Position numbers and translations under genes: made by a program
The notes under the pieces: generated by a model
Database searches by the model: none
What the model was told of the DNA's origin: nothing
Seen by the model: only the letters and a program-made list of their open reading frames with translations
From: Lobosporangium transversale
Taxonomy: Eukaryota; Mortierellomycota; Mortierellomycetes; Mortierellales; Mortierellaceae
Assembly (NCBI RefSeq): GCF_002105155.1
Contig: NW_019029010.1
Span: forward strand, 372,001-436,000
DNA length: 64,000 bases
Direction: 5' to 3'
Part shown: positions 1 to 12,331 of the stretch, piece after piece
How the letters are laid out: each line of letters begins with the position of its first letter
Numbering within the stretch: position 1 is the first letter of the stretch

Positions 1-1530
1 AGACCTGACGAGGATCCAATCCTGGACAGGTCAAAAGAGTTGTGAGGGCCTGTAATGCCAGCATACAACTCTTTCGTGAATAGGAATCCATCTTACTCCC
101 ACTAATGAATGTTGTGCTGTCAACAGATCCACGTCTACCCGCAGCATTAATAGAACTCCTCCTCATGGCGATCTGGCCTAAATCACTGATAGACCCCACC
201 CTTTGCCGTGTTTGAAGTATTGAAAATCCAGGGCCAGTAGAGGATTGCGTAAGGCTCAAATGCACTCCATTCTCATTAATGGGCCCTCCTAGAGCCTGAC
301 CGAGAGATTTACGAAGCATGGTAGTTGGAGATTTCCCGTACGACTGAACTGGACTAACGTCTCCTCCTTGTAAACTCATCCCCATAGCTGAGCTGCTGGT
401 GGATCCTGGAACAGTCCGTGACGATGTGAAGGAATTTTGAAATGAGCTGTTCATTTGCGTCAATGGCGAAGTCAGATAGGGACCTGCTGCGCTAGGTCTT
501 CTAGAAGATGACATGCCCCAAAGAGAATGCTCTACAGGTGAAGGTGCTGGTGCCTCAGTTGAAAGTGGCATGATTAACATCTTGCTGTAACAAGTATCGA
601 GATGCTGTACAATAAGATTTAGGAGATCAGGTGCATGTGCTTTAAACTGTTCCCACAGGTACCGCCTCTGCTGTGAAAGGGTCGAATGATGCCGATGTGA
701 TTTACCCGACCCCAATGCAGGATATGTCCCAACAAACTCCTGGACTACAGCCTCTAACAATGTCCAGCCCAATAGTGAATGATTTTTGTTTTTACTTTGT
801 AATAATCTATGGATATGAGGAAAGAGACCCTGGAATCGATCAGGCCAGTCTAGTAATGCGATGTCCGTGATGAGCTGAACTACCTTATTGAGTACAAATG
901 GTGAAAAGCGTGGCGCACTGTTTATTGTTCCGGGGGCGGCCTCAGCACCGCCACCAGTCCCATCAGCTGATATGACATCTAGTCTCCATTCTGCTCCAAT
1001 CTCTGTTCCCAACGCTGATCCTGATCCTGATCCTGATCCTGGCCCTGTACCGGATCCAAAGTGTTGTTGCAGAAAGTCAAATAGGAACGACTGAATGACA
1101 CTTTTAAGCTCTTGGTCAAGTGAAGTCCATTCTTCTTGAATTCTTTTTTGATATTGTGAGGTGGCAAACCAAGCTAGATAATCGGATTGGGCGTTTGAAA
1201 GCATAAACTGACATTCGCCTAATGTCAACTGCCGCGCCTCCAATTGTGCCTCTATTTAGGCCGTGGATTAAACACGGCATGACCCAGACGAGCAACGCCA
1301 GGACAAAAACAATAATAAAAAGTGTCTCAATGGGTCAGTGCTTTTATTTGGCAGTTGCAAATAAATTTTTTTTACTTCCATCCAGGAACATGAATGTCAT
1401 TGCTGATCACGAAGAATGAAAGAGAAAAAAAAAAAAAAAAAAAAAAAAAAAAGGTACCAATAGTTCGCTTTCGCTCAGCAGAGGTGCCTGGGGCAAAGAA
1501 CTCGGTGAGCAAATGGTTAAGAGCGTCCAT
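1..1530 (-). CDS. XPO6: Exportin-6-like karyopherin (XPO6), N-terminal part, cut by the left window edge
   Basis: Two exons are visible: 1458-1530 and 1-1251, joined by a GT-AG intron (1252-1457) containing a long poly(T) run on the sense strand. The start ATG is at 1530. The joined N-terminus opens MDALNHLLTEFFAPGTSAER and continues KRTIEAQLEARQLTLGECQF, which follows the start of animal exportin-6 (MTEFF..ERKREIEELL). Further matches are an FVLNKVVQLITDIALLDWPD segment (near residues 135-160, family pattern RNKL.K.I.DI...DWP) and a later WEQFKAHAPDLLNLIVQHLD segment followed by a serine/proline-rich loop. By family knowledge exportin-6 is a HEAT-repeat RanGTP-dependent receptor that removes actin-profilin from the nucleus. 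About 440 residues are visible; the rest lies to the left. The intron phase fits exactly (exon 1 ends with one base of a Glu codon). Another importin-beta family member is possible, but the N-terminal pattern favours exportin-6. Confidence 0.72.
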
Positions 1531-2157
1531 GAGAGGTCCCTTTTGGATTTAATATTGTTTTAGTGCAAAGATCTTCCTTGGAGAAAGAGAATGAGGTGGA
1601 AAGGAATGAGAGAAATGGGTACACTGAGAAAGAGAGAAAGAGAGAAAGAAGAAAAGTTTGTCGCTCGAAATTGTGGAGACAACAATAGAAATAAAGGGTA
1701 GCAGTGGTAGTACGAAAGGAAAAAAAAAAAAGTGAGCAATTGTCGATGATCAAGTATGGTAAAAATAAGATAGAGGTGAAAGAGAGGACATCTCCTTGCT
1801 CATGAGGCATTGGGTGGAGTCAAGATTTTCTTTTTCCTTTTTTCTTTTATATTTTTACATTTCTAAAAGAGAGCAAAAAGAGATCAAAGAATCATCCATC
1901 ATCATACATCTGCTGGATAGTCAAGAATAAATGTAATAATCTCAAATGCAGGCGGGCAATCCTATATTTGTATTACAGCGCCATGTTCATGTTAAAAAAA
2001 ATTTTTTTTTTTATTAAACGATCCTATAATCTGAAATGTTTGGCATGTTTGAACAACATTCATGTATGCTGGAATGACCCGCTGGAACTTTTTTTTTTTT
2101 TTTTTTTTTTAATTCTTGTGCTATCGAGCTTACAAACAGAACTTAATCATCAACATC
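1531..2157. other. Intergenic spacer between exportin-6-like and aminopeptidase genes
   Basis: Both flanking genes are on the minus strand, so this holds the promoter of the exportin-like gene and the 3' end of the aminopeptidase gene. It contains poly(A) and poly(T) runs (for example near 1722-1733 and 2091-2110) and a GA-rich stretch near 1620-1660. I see no gene. Confidence 0.5.
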
Positions 2158-5100
2158 TCAAGCAAGATATCCTTTTGAAACCAACCATTGACGCACATCC
2201 TCCAAATCGCGTGCAACCCACTTGGCATTTGAGCGGATCACCTCTAAACTCTGTGCAATTGGACGAGAGATATCATCCACCTTCTTGCCCTCAAAAAATC
2301 CTTCACAATCCTTCGCCATTTCCTCGCTCGTGAATCGTCCTACACCACTCTTCACAATGTTACCAAGCAATGCCATTGAACCATCATAACGGGTGCTCAA
2401 CATCTCCCAGTTGATCTTGATATAATCCCATAATGCATGTCGTGATGTTGGATTGCGAGACAAACTATTACATAAGCATCGGTAATTAAAATAAATCAGA
2501 ATCAGTCAGTCCAATTAACCTAGGCAAGTACACTTTGTTGCCACTATTGCCATCCAAATATTAAAATAATAGAACAAAAAAAAACAGTCATTACCCTCCA
2601 AAGAAGTAACCGATGTCTTGAGCCTTCACCTCCTCAGAAACTGAAAGTTCAAGCAATTGTTGAATCAAGGTTGGATGACGGACCGCAGTCAGAGCGCCTA
2701 TGGCTGCCAACTTCTGGTCTGTGGCTGTTGCTTCGCGCCAGCACTTGAGAACTTTCTCAAAGTCACTTTCATCACCATGCTGCACTACAATCTCAAATGC
2801 TGCACTCTGAACATTCTGATTCAAGGCCTTGGTATCGCCTCCAACATAAACACCAAAACGCCTTCGAGCCTCCTCTACCACGGCTTCATCCCCAGCACAT
2901 CCTGCATTTGTCAGCAACAACTTGCGGAGCAGAGTGGATCGGTAGTCATCTGAAGCCTGAGTCTCCCAGCCAAGTTTCGCTGCTGCCTTGGAGAACAGCT
3001 TGCGCTGAAATTTCTCAAGCGCCTTTTGGAAGTCCTCAGGCTCCCTGTAGAACACAGATGACAGAACATTGACGCGTTCAGCGATCGCCACCCAGACTAC
3101 ATATTGATCCTCATCTTCAAATGACTCCAACAGTTCCAAGAGAGAGCTGGTCTTAACGTGGCCGCTTTTGCATAATGCGCCCAAATCTGCCAACAGACCA
3201 ACACGATCACCAGGAGTGAAGAGAGCGTCCTTAGATTTGATAGATTGACTAATGCGAGACAGAGCTGAGGCTGGGTAGGCAGTGCGGAAGAAACCGGTGT
3301 AATTAGAGTTGACCTTGTAATGACTACCTTTCTCAAGCTTGATGGTGGTCGAGTCACCTGATAAAAGCTGACTCTTGGCATCTACGGGAGCAGGCTCGAT
3401 TCCAAGGGGAATGGTCCAGCGGGCAGTGTCTTCTGCTGTGCTGAGGTCCCCAGAAGAAAGATAACGAGATTGTTTGAACGTCAGAGTACTGGCATCGGCA
3501 TCCTCCTCGACATCAACAACAGGGTACTAAAACGTTAAATGGAGCAATAAGAATAACAATAATAACAGATTGTATCAGCTATCGAAAGAATATAAAGAAG
3601 TTACTAAACCTCAATCCCCATAATAACATAAATAACATACACCAACTTGCTTGATCCAGACATTCATAAACTCGCCAACATTAACACCAGATGCCTCACT
3701 GAGGGCTGCCCACAAATCCTCAGTACTGGTGTTCCTGTAGGCATGCTTCTTGATATATATCCGGATACCCTTCAAAAAGACGTCCAGTCCTAGCCAAGAA
3801 CTCAACATGCGGATGCAAGAGGCACCCTTGTAATAACTGATGGCATCAAAAATCTGATGAATCTCATGAGGGTGTTTGCAAGGCACCTCAATAGGATGGC
3901 TACTTCGAAGCCCGTCAAGAGCAAGACCCATCTGGAAGCCATCTGCAATGAAGTAAGACCAGTTGTCCCATTCAGGGAAGAAGTGTGATACAGCCAAGTT
4001 ACCGACCCAGGTGGCAAATCCTTCATTCAGCCAAAGATAATCCCACCAGTCCATCGTGACAAGGTTGCCAAACCATTGGTGAGCAATCTCGTGGCAAATG
4101 GTGTACTAATAAAATATATACATTTATAATAAAAAGACGCATGTTAATGCGACTAAAAACCTCTTTGATATATTAGTAGCAATCCAATACCATCCGTGCA
4201 GAGTCAACCAATCAATGGTTCCAATTATTACAGCAATATGACGCTTGTAGCTGAGATCGCTTGTCTTTTCGTTGAATAACAGACGGATGGAGCGGTAAGT
4301 GACCAAGCCCCAATTTTCCATTGCACCAGACTCAAAGTCGGGGATTGTAATCAAGTCCATCTTGGGCAGAGGATAAGCAACGCCAAACAGCTCTGTAAAG
4401 TACTCCAAAGCAAGGGGGGTTACTGACAGTGCAAACTTGGCTTCTTCGGTCTTTCCTGGAAGGACATAGACGCGACAGGTAATGGGCGTTGGAAGGTTCT
4501 TTGTGACTGTCTCAATATATTCAAACTTCCCAACAATAAATGCGACAAGCTAATAAAAGAAAAAGAAAAAAGGCCCATGGTTACATCAGTTACATTGTTT
4601 GTATCGGAAAATTATTTTTTATCGATTTTAGTGCCATCGATTACTGTTTTTTGTTTGTTAGTATGCACAGGCAATCATTTTTTATTTTTTTTTTTCCTTC
4701 ATTGTACTTACGTATGTGCTCATGATTGGGGTGGTTGCAAACTTGACTTCCTTGAGAGGTAATCCACTGACAACATCACCCTTTTGAGTGGAAGGGACAT
4801 CGCCTTTCTGAGTTGAGGGAACATCCCCTTTCTGAGTTGAGGGGACATCACCTTTCTGAGTAGATGGAACATCGCCCTTTTGTGTTGAAGGTGTGACATC
4901 AGGACCTTTTGTGGAATCACCCTTCACTTTTCCAGTATGGCCAATTTCTTTTTCAGAGATCACATTCATATTGGACAATGCTACCAGATCGGATGGAACA
5001 CGCAATGTGATATCGAACGTAGCCTTAATAGCTGGCTATTAACAGTAGTAGCAGTAACACCATAGCAAAAAACGAACAAGAAAATAAAAAAAGAAAAAGA

Positions 5101-5848
5101 AGGCAAGTAAAATGAGCGCTAATACACCTTCCGATGCATGATAACACATCACGATTGAAGCGAACTTCCTCTTTGGCTAAGATTTTTTTTTTTTTTTTTT
5201 TTTATTTTTTTTACAAACAAAAAACATACCTCATCCCAGCATGGAAAAGCCTTGCGAGCATCTGTAGCCTCGAATTGAGTGGTTGCAATATAATGGGTCT
5301 TACCGTCATCGTCCTTGAAAGAGCTGCGGTAAAACCCATTCATGCTATCGTTGAGGATACCCTTGAATGTAACATGAAGAACAGCAGTGGATCCAGGTTG
5401 AAGTTCTTCTGCAAACGTGAACGTAGCAGTCTCGTTGGCCTTTTCAATCGTAATATCTGTAGCATCTTGACTAAATGAATATAAAAGAATAAAATAAAAT
5501 AAAATAAAATAAAAAAATAAAAAAAAAATAAAAAGTGGATCAGCAAAAAACCTAGTGACAATTGTGCGTGAACCATATCTCTTTAAAAGCATTACAATAA
5601 CAGACATTATATAATTCTCTTTACCTGGACTCAGTCTTGAGTGCCAAGTTGGTGAGTTTGGCTGAAGTGATGTCAAGTTGATTGCTATTGAGGGTGATGG
5701 CAGTTGTGGGTTGATTGACATCAAGGTTGATGAGAACATGGCCATGAAATGTGAAATTGACCAAGTCAGGAGTGAGTGTGAGGTCGTAGTGTGTTGGGCG
5801 GACGTTGGTAGGGAGAACAATGCGTCCCGTTCCTGCGTGTGGATCCAT
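2158..5848 (-). CDS. APE2: Zinc aminopeptidase, M1 family (puromycin-sensitive / Ape2-Aap1 type)
   Basis: Seven exons: 5625-5848, 5230-5470, 4712-5035, 4232-4549, 3641-4105, 2595-3526 and 2158-2464, all GT-AG and in frame, giving about 936 residues, which is usual for the family. It opens [19 protein letters not shown], the canonical M1 N-terminus, with no signal peptide, so a cytosolic enzyme is likely. Substrate-anchoring GAMEN lies near residue 336. The catalytic zinc motif HEIAH (near residue 373) with its distal Glu in LWLNEGFA forms HExxHx18E; the Tyr of the conserved ISYYKGA segment follows. The C-terminal half is the helical ERAP1-like domain. By family knowledge it removes N-terminal residues from peptides during protein turnover. 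A five-copy 8-residue repeat is inserted in the N-terminal domain (see the repeat at 4773-4892). Ape2 against Aap1 paralogy cannot be settled here. Confidence 0.93.
4773..4892 (-). repeat. In-frame 24-bp tandem repeat, five copies, inside the M1 aminopeptidase
   Basis: Five consecutive 24-bp units (4773-4796, 4797-4820, 4821-4844, 4845-4868, 4869-4892) encode five copies of PSTQKGDV. The units differ by scattered, largely silent changes. They sit between the conserved strands ending NVISE and starting [15 protein letters not shown], so they form a hydrophilic loop in the N-terminal beta domain. Confidence 0.93.
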
Positions 5849-6369
5849 TTCTATCGTATCGTGAATTGTAGTTTAAACTTCTGGAAGTTTAACCGTGGGA
5901 TAAAATGAGGATGAAGCAAGAAAAAAAAAAAAAAAAAAAAGTAAAGAGCAAAAGAAGAATTCACACAAGAACTGTTGTCGTCCTTAAGTGTGTAGAGCCA
6001 AGAGGACGTGACTTGTCTAGACTAAGGATGCACACATCGTGGGAACTGAACACTCTGCCTACAATTGTGAATGTGGTCTATTGAATTGAGCGTGACCATT
6101 CATTTCCTTACAATTGATCTGCTTTTTATTCACACTGTGCTCTCTTTCAATCCTTCACCCTTCTTTACGATTCGTGGCTTTATGAATTGAGTTGGAAACA
6201 AAAAAAAAAAAAAAAAAAAAAAAAGATTAAAGAAAAAAGTATGAAAAAAGTCATTTACAGGAATATTTGCAATGTGGGATGTGGGATGTGGAATGATAAA
6301 ATATGCTATGGACAAGGGAAAAATGAAAAATGGGAAATGGGAAAATATCTGACGATGTGGGGTAAAAAT
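5849..6369. other. Promoter-side spacer of the aminopeptidase gene
   Basis: AT-rich sequence with a poly(A) run near 5921-5940 and another near 6199-6223. It lies between two minus-strand genes and should carry the aminopeptidase promoter and the 3' end of the gene at 6370. No coding region is supported. Confidence 0.45.
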
Positions 6370-7908
6370 TTACACATAGAGCTCTGCTGTCCCTGTCACT
6401 GTCCGACCAAGGAGAAAGGCCGAGGCATGGACACGGAGAGGCGACTCGAGGATAAAAATTCGAAGCTCAACCTTAATAGGAGCCTTGACCAGGTCCACTT
6501 GGTCAATAGCGACATCAGGCATGGGAATCGTAACTTTGGCAATCTTCTGTACACCCTCCGATGTAATATATCGCGGGTCTCGACTCCGAGCCGTTGGTGG
6601 GAAAGATGCGGCTGTCTTCAAAGACGTTTCAGACGACGATGTCAAACGGAGGCCTCCTTTCAGTCTTGATGACAGCTGTTGATCTGACTCATTGCCCCCT
6701 TCGTGATGGTCCATGCGCTTTCGTTCGCGCTCATGTTCACGTCTCTGTTGTTCAATAGCATGGGCATTAGGATCTACGGCCAATGATGAGAACGCATTAA
6801 AAGCGCCTGTGGTACCATACAGGATTGTCTCGATGGGATAAGGCCAAGCTTCGCTCCAAAAGGTCTTTGTGACGACCTGGTCAGGACCAATCTGATCCCC
6901 AGGTCTGAAAAAGACTGCAAAACGATCTTGACATCGCCAAGAGCCATTAGAAGACGCAAATCGCTTCTGGATCGGATCAATGCCCTCTCGCCATCGCATA
7001 CTCGATTCTATACCATAATAACACGTCGCCACAAGGCCCACAGGCCTCGGTGGGAGGTCTTCTATGCTATGGTGATGGGTCGCTGTTGTGCTTGCCACCT
7101 TACGATCGTCCTCATTATCCGTTGCTTGCCTTGGTGTATTTATCTTTCCTTTGCTGCCTTGCTTTTCAGCCCTATTATCGACTAGATCTTCTCTATCTCT
7201 CTCTCTTCCTCTATCTAAGTAGGTTCCTACCGAGGAAACAGAGGATACAGATAAAAGTCGACCGCGATTACCTTCCTTCGGGACACGAATTGCGTGTCCA
7301 CTGGATGAGATCGGATTAGACATTTTACGGGGAGGAAGGGGCTTATTACTTTTGACCGTGCCTTGGACAGGCCCAACGCTAGATGAACGGATACTGTTGT
7401 TGTTGGACGGAAGTAAGGTTGGGGAGGAATTACCGTATCTATACTGTGAAAAGGAAGCGAAGTAAGGTGGAGTGGTTGGAGATATGGGGCTGGTGGGGGT
7501 ACTGGAAGTATGAAGGTTGTCATTAGAGTGGAGAAGAACTGGTACAGGAGGAAGGCTCTCTGAAGGTGGTTTGCTAAGCGCCAGATGAGATACAGAACGT
7601 GGTCTTGGTGGTGGTCGCAAAGAATTAGACATTACCGCGACAGAAGTCGTTGGTTTTTCAGAAGGAGGTGGAGGCAGAGGCACGGACTTTGGAGGTGGGG
7701 GTGGTGTGCGCGAAGGCATGTGCGCAAGAGGTGAATTTGGTATCTTTGGGATCGGCAGGGGTGTAGTCGGGGCAGGAAAGGCATCGAAGTCGATTGCGAT
7801 TGGCTGAGAGCGAATTAAAAGACTTTGGTTCCTGTAATCGGCTTTAGGGGATGGAGCCTTGATGTCCATCAGATTGCTAGAAGTATCGCCAGACGTTGCT
7901 GTCACCAT
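6370..7908 (-). CDS. Unrecognised proline-rich protein
   Basis: A single uninterrupted frame of 512 residues from the ATG at 7908 (opening MVTATSGDTSSNLMDIKAP). The same frame stays open upstream, but only through a poly-Phe/Leu stretch encoded by poly(T), so 7908 is the likely start. Residues 30-120 hold several polyproline clusters (TPPPPPKSV, LPPPPSEK, RPPPRPRS) of the kind bound by SH3 or EVH1 domains. The middle is serine-rich and basic. A hydrophobic, Trp/Tyr-containing block (CYYGIESSMRWREG ... TKTFWSEAWPYPIETILYG) looks folded, followed by an Arg/Glu-rich helix and a C-terminal segment that could form beta strands (VELRIFILESPLRV). I do not recognise the family. A signalling or cytoskeletal adaptor role would be a guess from the proline motifs. 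Splicing within the frame cannot be excluded. Confidence 0.6.
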   Translation of the reverse strand: MVTATSGDTSSNLMDIKAPSPKADYRNQSLLIRSQPIAIDFDAFPAPTTPLPIPKIPNSPLAHMPSRTPPPPPKSVPLPPPPSEKPTTSVAVMSNSLRPPPRPRSVSHLALSKPPSESLPPVPVLLHSNDNLHTSSTPTSPISPTTPPYFASFSQYRYGNSSPTLLPSNNNSIRSSSVGPVQGTVKSNKPLPPRKMSNPISSSGHAIRVPKEGNRGRLLSVSSVSSVGTYLDRGRERDREDLVDNRAEKQGSKGKINTPRQATDNEDDRKVASTTATHHHSIEDLPPRPVGLVATCYYGIESSMRWREGIDPIQKRFASSNGSWRCQDRFAVFFRPGDQIGPDQVVTKTFWSEAWPYPIETILYGTTGAFNAFSSLAVDPNAHAIEQQRREHERERKRMDHHEGGNESDQQLSSRLKGGLRLTSSSETSLKTAASFPPTARSRDPRYITSEGVQKIAKVTIPMPDVAIDQVDLVKAPIKVELRIFILESPLRVHASAFLLGRTVTGTAELYV

Positions 7909-7948
7909 GATAGACACAAAAATACAAAAAAGGAGGCTTTGAGGCGCC

Positions 7949-7981
<33 letters not shown>

Positions 7982-8153
7982 TGGAAAAGGGAGGTCAAAG
8001 TGAATGTAAAGAAGTAAAATAAAATTAAAAGATGCAATAAGATAGAGAAGATAGAGAAAGGTGGGGAGAAGAGGAGGGAAGAGAAAAATGAAAGAAGAGG
8101 GTGCAGATGAAGGAGAAAAAAAAGGATGGGGGACGGATTAGATGAAGGACAGA

Positions 8154-8196
<43 letters not shown>

Positions 8197-11100
8197 AAGA
8201 GGGTAACGTTACGAACAAACAAGGCTGACCAATGCTGTGTTTGTGTGGCGGTAGAGGACACACGATGGATCTCTGTCCCAATTGCTCTTTTTTACTTTTT
8301 CATATTCAAACTCTTTTTTCTTTTTACTTTTGCTTTTGATTGTCGGAAAGAGCATTTATCCACCCCTCCAATTGTCGATCATAGTTCTCAATTACCGCTG
8401 ACAAAAAATAAAAAAGAGAAAGAGAAAAGAATAGTAAACCAAATATCTGCATGGATGGACGATAAAATGTTTACGACACAACAACGGAAACAATAACAGC
8501 AATCATTACTATGCGATAACAATACCGTTTACTAAATATACAAATATTCTTAGTAAACCCAGATATTTTTTCATGGCGCGTCCATCCTTGTTTGTTCACT
8601 TGGACTAGGTTTTTTTTTCTTTTTTATCCATCCCAGACCCATCTTAGCTCGTTATTCAACAAGTAACGGTAAAATATTTGTTGTTGCCTATCAATTGGTC
8701 AATTATTCTCTATTTTGTTTCGTCGCCTTGTTGTATGGCCGTTAATATCTTTGATTTGTTTTTTTTTTTTTTTTTTAAGAATAATAAGAGAAGAAAGAAA
8801 GGAGAGATGGAAACGAGAGGTGTACAGGGGTCGAACCATCTGAAAAAAATAAACATGAAGAGGCAAAACTCGTTGGACAGAGGACAGAGGTTGGTTCGTG
8901 GTATGACAAACATCAACACAAAACAATAACAACAAAGAAATCAGGTACAAAACACAATGTCTCTCAATATTAATAACTCTGGGGAACTTTTTTTTTTTTT
9001 TTTTTTTTTTTGTTCGTACAAGCGCACAGCATCACCAAACTTGGAAATATTTCAAGAAGCCCTTACCAAGAGTCAGTGGACACAGGAAAAAAAAAAATAA
9101 AAATCACATTGATGAACTTGACAATAGATTAGAGAGGAAGAGGCAAAGCGCGTTTCTTACTTCTCTATTAAAGAATAAAATCCTCCTTACTCTTTCCCAA
9201 AGTTGATATGCATGCCTGCAAGCTCAAATAACTATGGATAAAATGGCGTTGCCAACAGGTCAATGGTCAGTATAGTCCATGTATACACTATGCATTGTAC
9301 TGCGTATAATGACAGCGGCGCGCCAACGATGCATACATCTTTGTGTGTGGTTAAAGAGCAAAGGATGTCGCCTTATTATTAGTTACTGCCTTTTTTTTTT
9401 TTTCTTTTCTAAACTGCTTCTTTGTTTGTTTACAAGAAAAAAAAAAAAAAAAAAGCCCTTGACAATGAAAGCGTGCATGCAAGTAGCCAATGTATCTTTG
9501 ACATATACACATATTCATATTGCAAGGCCTATGAGCTACCAACTAGTCTAGATGACCCTTGCTCATAATATTATAATAATATTATAAATACATAATACAA
9601 GGGTTTGGCTTATTACCACATGGGTTACTAAATGATATGCACACTTTATTACCAATACTATGAAAATCAATATTAGAGTCATTATCATGATCAGTGTTCT
9701 TCATATCGTATGACACGGATAAAGATGCATGGTATATACCTTTAAGCTTTTTTTATTTATTTATTTTTTTTGGGGAGGGAGAGAAGGGGGAAGGAATGAA
9801 GCGTGTCTTCAACATTAGCACATTAACACAATAACACAATAACAATAACATTATTAACATAATAAATCTTCGCTCAATACCATTTAGCCCAGGGACTCAG
9901 GATGAGGTTACTTAACGCCTTCTTTCATAATCAATCCATGCACCATTTATGTATAATTTACTATAGAAACTGTCAACGTATGTAGTTAAAAGAAAGAAGA
10001 AAAAGAAAAGCCTCATCCATTATTGGAAATTGCCATAGAGATGGCATATGTACGTAACGCGTATTTATAAGTTTATTTCTGGAATGTTGTCCGTGTTGCG
10101 CCTAAAAAAAAAAAAAAAAAAAAAAAAAAAACGCGTATTGCCACCGCCCCCTCTCTTTCATAAATTTCATTTTCATTCATTTGCACTGCGCATGAATACG
10201 GGTCCATTTCTATTCGTTCTCTTTATCTCTGGGGACCTGGATATTGCCGAGGAAAAAAAAAAAAAAAAAAAAAAGAGACAGAAAGAGAGAAATATGTGCA
10301 GCATGTGGGTACATTTTATTTCCTTCTTTGCCAATTGAACCAACATGATCATGTTGAAAGAAAAAGACAGAGAGGGCGAAAGTGCAAGAGAAGAGCCGAG
10401 ACCGAATTATGTTACTGTTGACAGAGTGCCTGGCAAAGGGAACTCCCACGCAATAATGGTAGGACAAGGGCGCACGGTAAACATGGACAGTATACATGAA
10501 ATATTTGTTCACACAATTTTTTCTTCTCAAGTGTAACAAATCCCAAACCTTCATTAAGCAAACGCTATCCTTTTTTTTTTTTTTTTTTTTTTTTTTCAAA
10601 TGCAATCTTTCCCGAGAAGAACAAGAAAGGTGTGTTTAGAGTGCTCTTAAAAAAAGTCGCCCTGAATTAAAAAGATGGAGATTATCAGCATTGATGGTTA
10701 CATGTGGATATCCATATCGTAGATTCATACATAGCCTATGCGTGCGAAGATTGTTATCGAAAATAATAACTCGGGATATTGAACATTGGGCATGGACCCA
10801 GCGTAAGATGTCCTGGAATCTGACATCAGCGTACAAATTTTTTAAGCCCACCGTTGAGGCCTGCAGCTTGATCATCATTGCACGTGGAGGCAGCAATGGA
10901 CATCAATAATGTTTTCAAATCCGATGATACCTCGACCGTAGCATGCCAAGAAGCTACGGCTATAATTGGACCGCATTTTTACCTATACAAGAAGCCATGT
11001 TGAGGATATTTTCTTAGAGTGACCAGTAGCACACTTGTGTAAGGTTACATACCTCTTTAAAATGCATTATTCTTGCTTAATAGCCTAGTTCACGTATTAA

Positions 11101-11848
11101 ATGGACCAAAACCCGATAGAGATCTAATGCCACCGTACTTCTTTGATTCACCTCTACTAGCCGTGCGTAATAAGGCCTTGATACCGATGCCAGCCACCAC
11201 CCGTTGTGCCCTACGAATATTCTAGGCCTTGCAGATAAAGCAAGGACTGTCGTAGAAGGTGTGAAATCAAGGCGTTGATCGACCTCCTCTAGATCCATAA
11301 GTAGAACTACTAGCTATCAACTTAGGCAACTTTCAAAGAGGTATCATATTGAAGAGGGATCCATACGAATGGGAAGCGTTTGCGGGATGGTTGGAACCAA
11401 GATATAGAAAAGAGTTTATCCTAGAGTAGAAGCTTACAGAGAACATAGCTAGAGTGCATTGCCATTTGTGAGTACTTTTATTGTCTTGATTCAAATAAGA
11501 TATCTGGAACAGCGCTTTCTCATTTGTTTGTATACTTCTTGCCAAGTGTCTGAATGCATTTTCATTTTGGTTAGAACAGAGAAATTCAGTCGTGTCCTCT
11601 AGGGTATGACATTGATACTCGTTTATTTATTTCCAACGTGGTCTGACTGGATCGCACGATGAACAGGGTCAAAATATTCACCAAGAAAAATTGCTAAATG
11701 TCGCCCAACAGCACAGGCCTTTGTAGGACTATAGTTCTCGACCAGCTGAGATAGGGTCCAAGGCCAAAAGTATTGAAAAAGCAAGTGTAGATAAATATTA
11801 TACAAAAGGTCGGTGGGATGTGATACGGATCCAACTAAAGGTTTTTTA

Positions 11849-11880
<32 letters not shown>

Positions 11881-12080
11881 CAATTACCTAACATTCCTCT
11901 GATGCAGCATATCTCGCATGCATTGAAGATTGTATGTAGCAATGGGTATTAATTTGAAATACAGTAGTCTTCTTCCCTTACCTCCCAGTGCCCTGATACT
12001 TTCCGTAAGGCGATGCAATAGAACATCCTTCGCTTTTATGGTCAAATATGAGACCCATTCATCATACAAGCAGTTCCTCT
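7909..12080. other. Gene-poor region, about 4.2 kb
   Basis: Dominated by homopolymer runs (near 7950-7976, 8155-8180, 8760-8776, 8989-9011, 10104-10131, 10255-10274, 10571-10596 and 11851-11880) with short unconvincing frames. Between about 10640 and 12070 the minus strand has several moderately long fragments of ordinary composition (for example 10636-10896 and 11077-11298) broken by stops. They look like a decayed gene or repeat, but I cannot assign a family and found no joining splice pattern. No tRNA was recognised. Confidence 0.4.
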
Positions 12081-12240
12081 TTATTTTCGGACACGTTTCC
12101 GCGCATTATATTCAGGAGATGCCGATCGCGACCTTGACTTAGATTGTGACCTTAACCTTGGCCTAATCCTTGACCTTGATCTTGACCTCGGCCTTAATGA
12201 GCTTGATCTTGACCTCGGCCTTAATGAGCTTAATCTTGAT

Positions 12241-12331
<91 letters not shown>

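Noticed and set aside
2591..3072. Plus-strand frames overlapping the aminopeptidase
   Set aside because: They lie opposite a strongly conserved M1 domain and match nothing; shadow frames.
8800..8870. tRNA B-box-like sequence on the minus strand (GGTTCGACCCC)
   Set aside because: The flanking bases do not pair as a T-arm and no acceptor stem or A box is found.
9279..10605. Several short frames with poly-Lys or poly-Phe
   Set aside because: Their length comes from reading homopolymer runs; no family similarity and no splice context.
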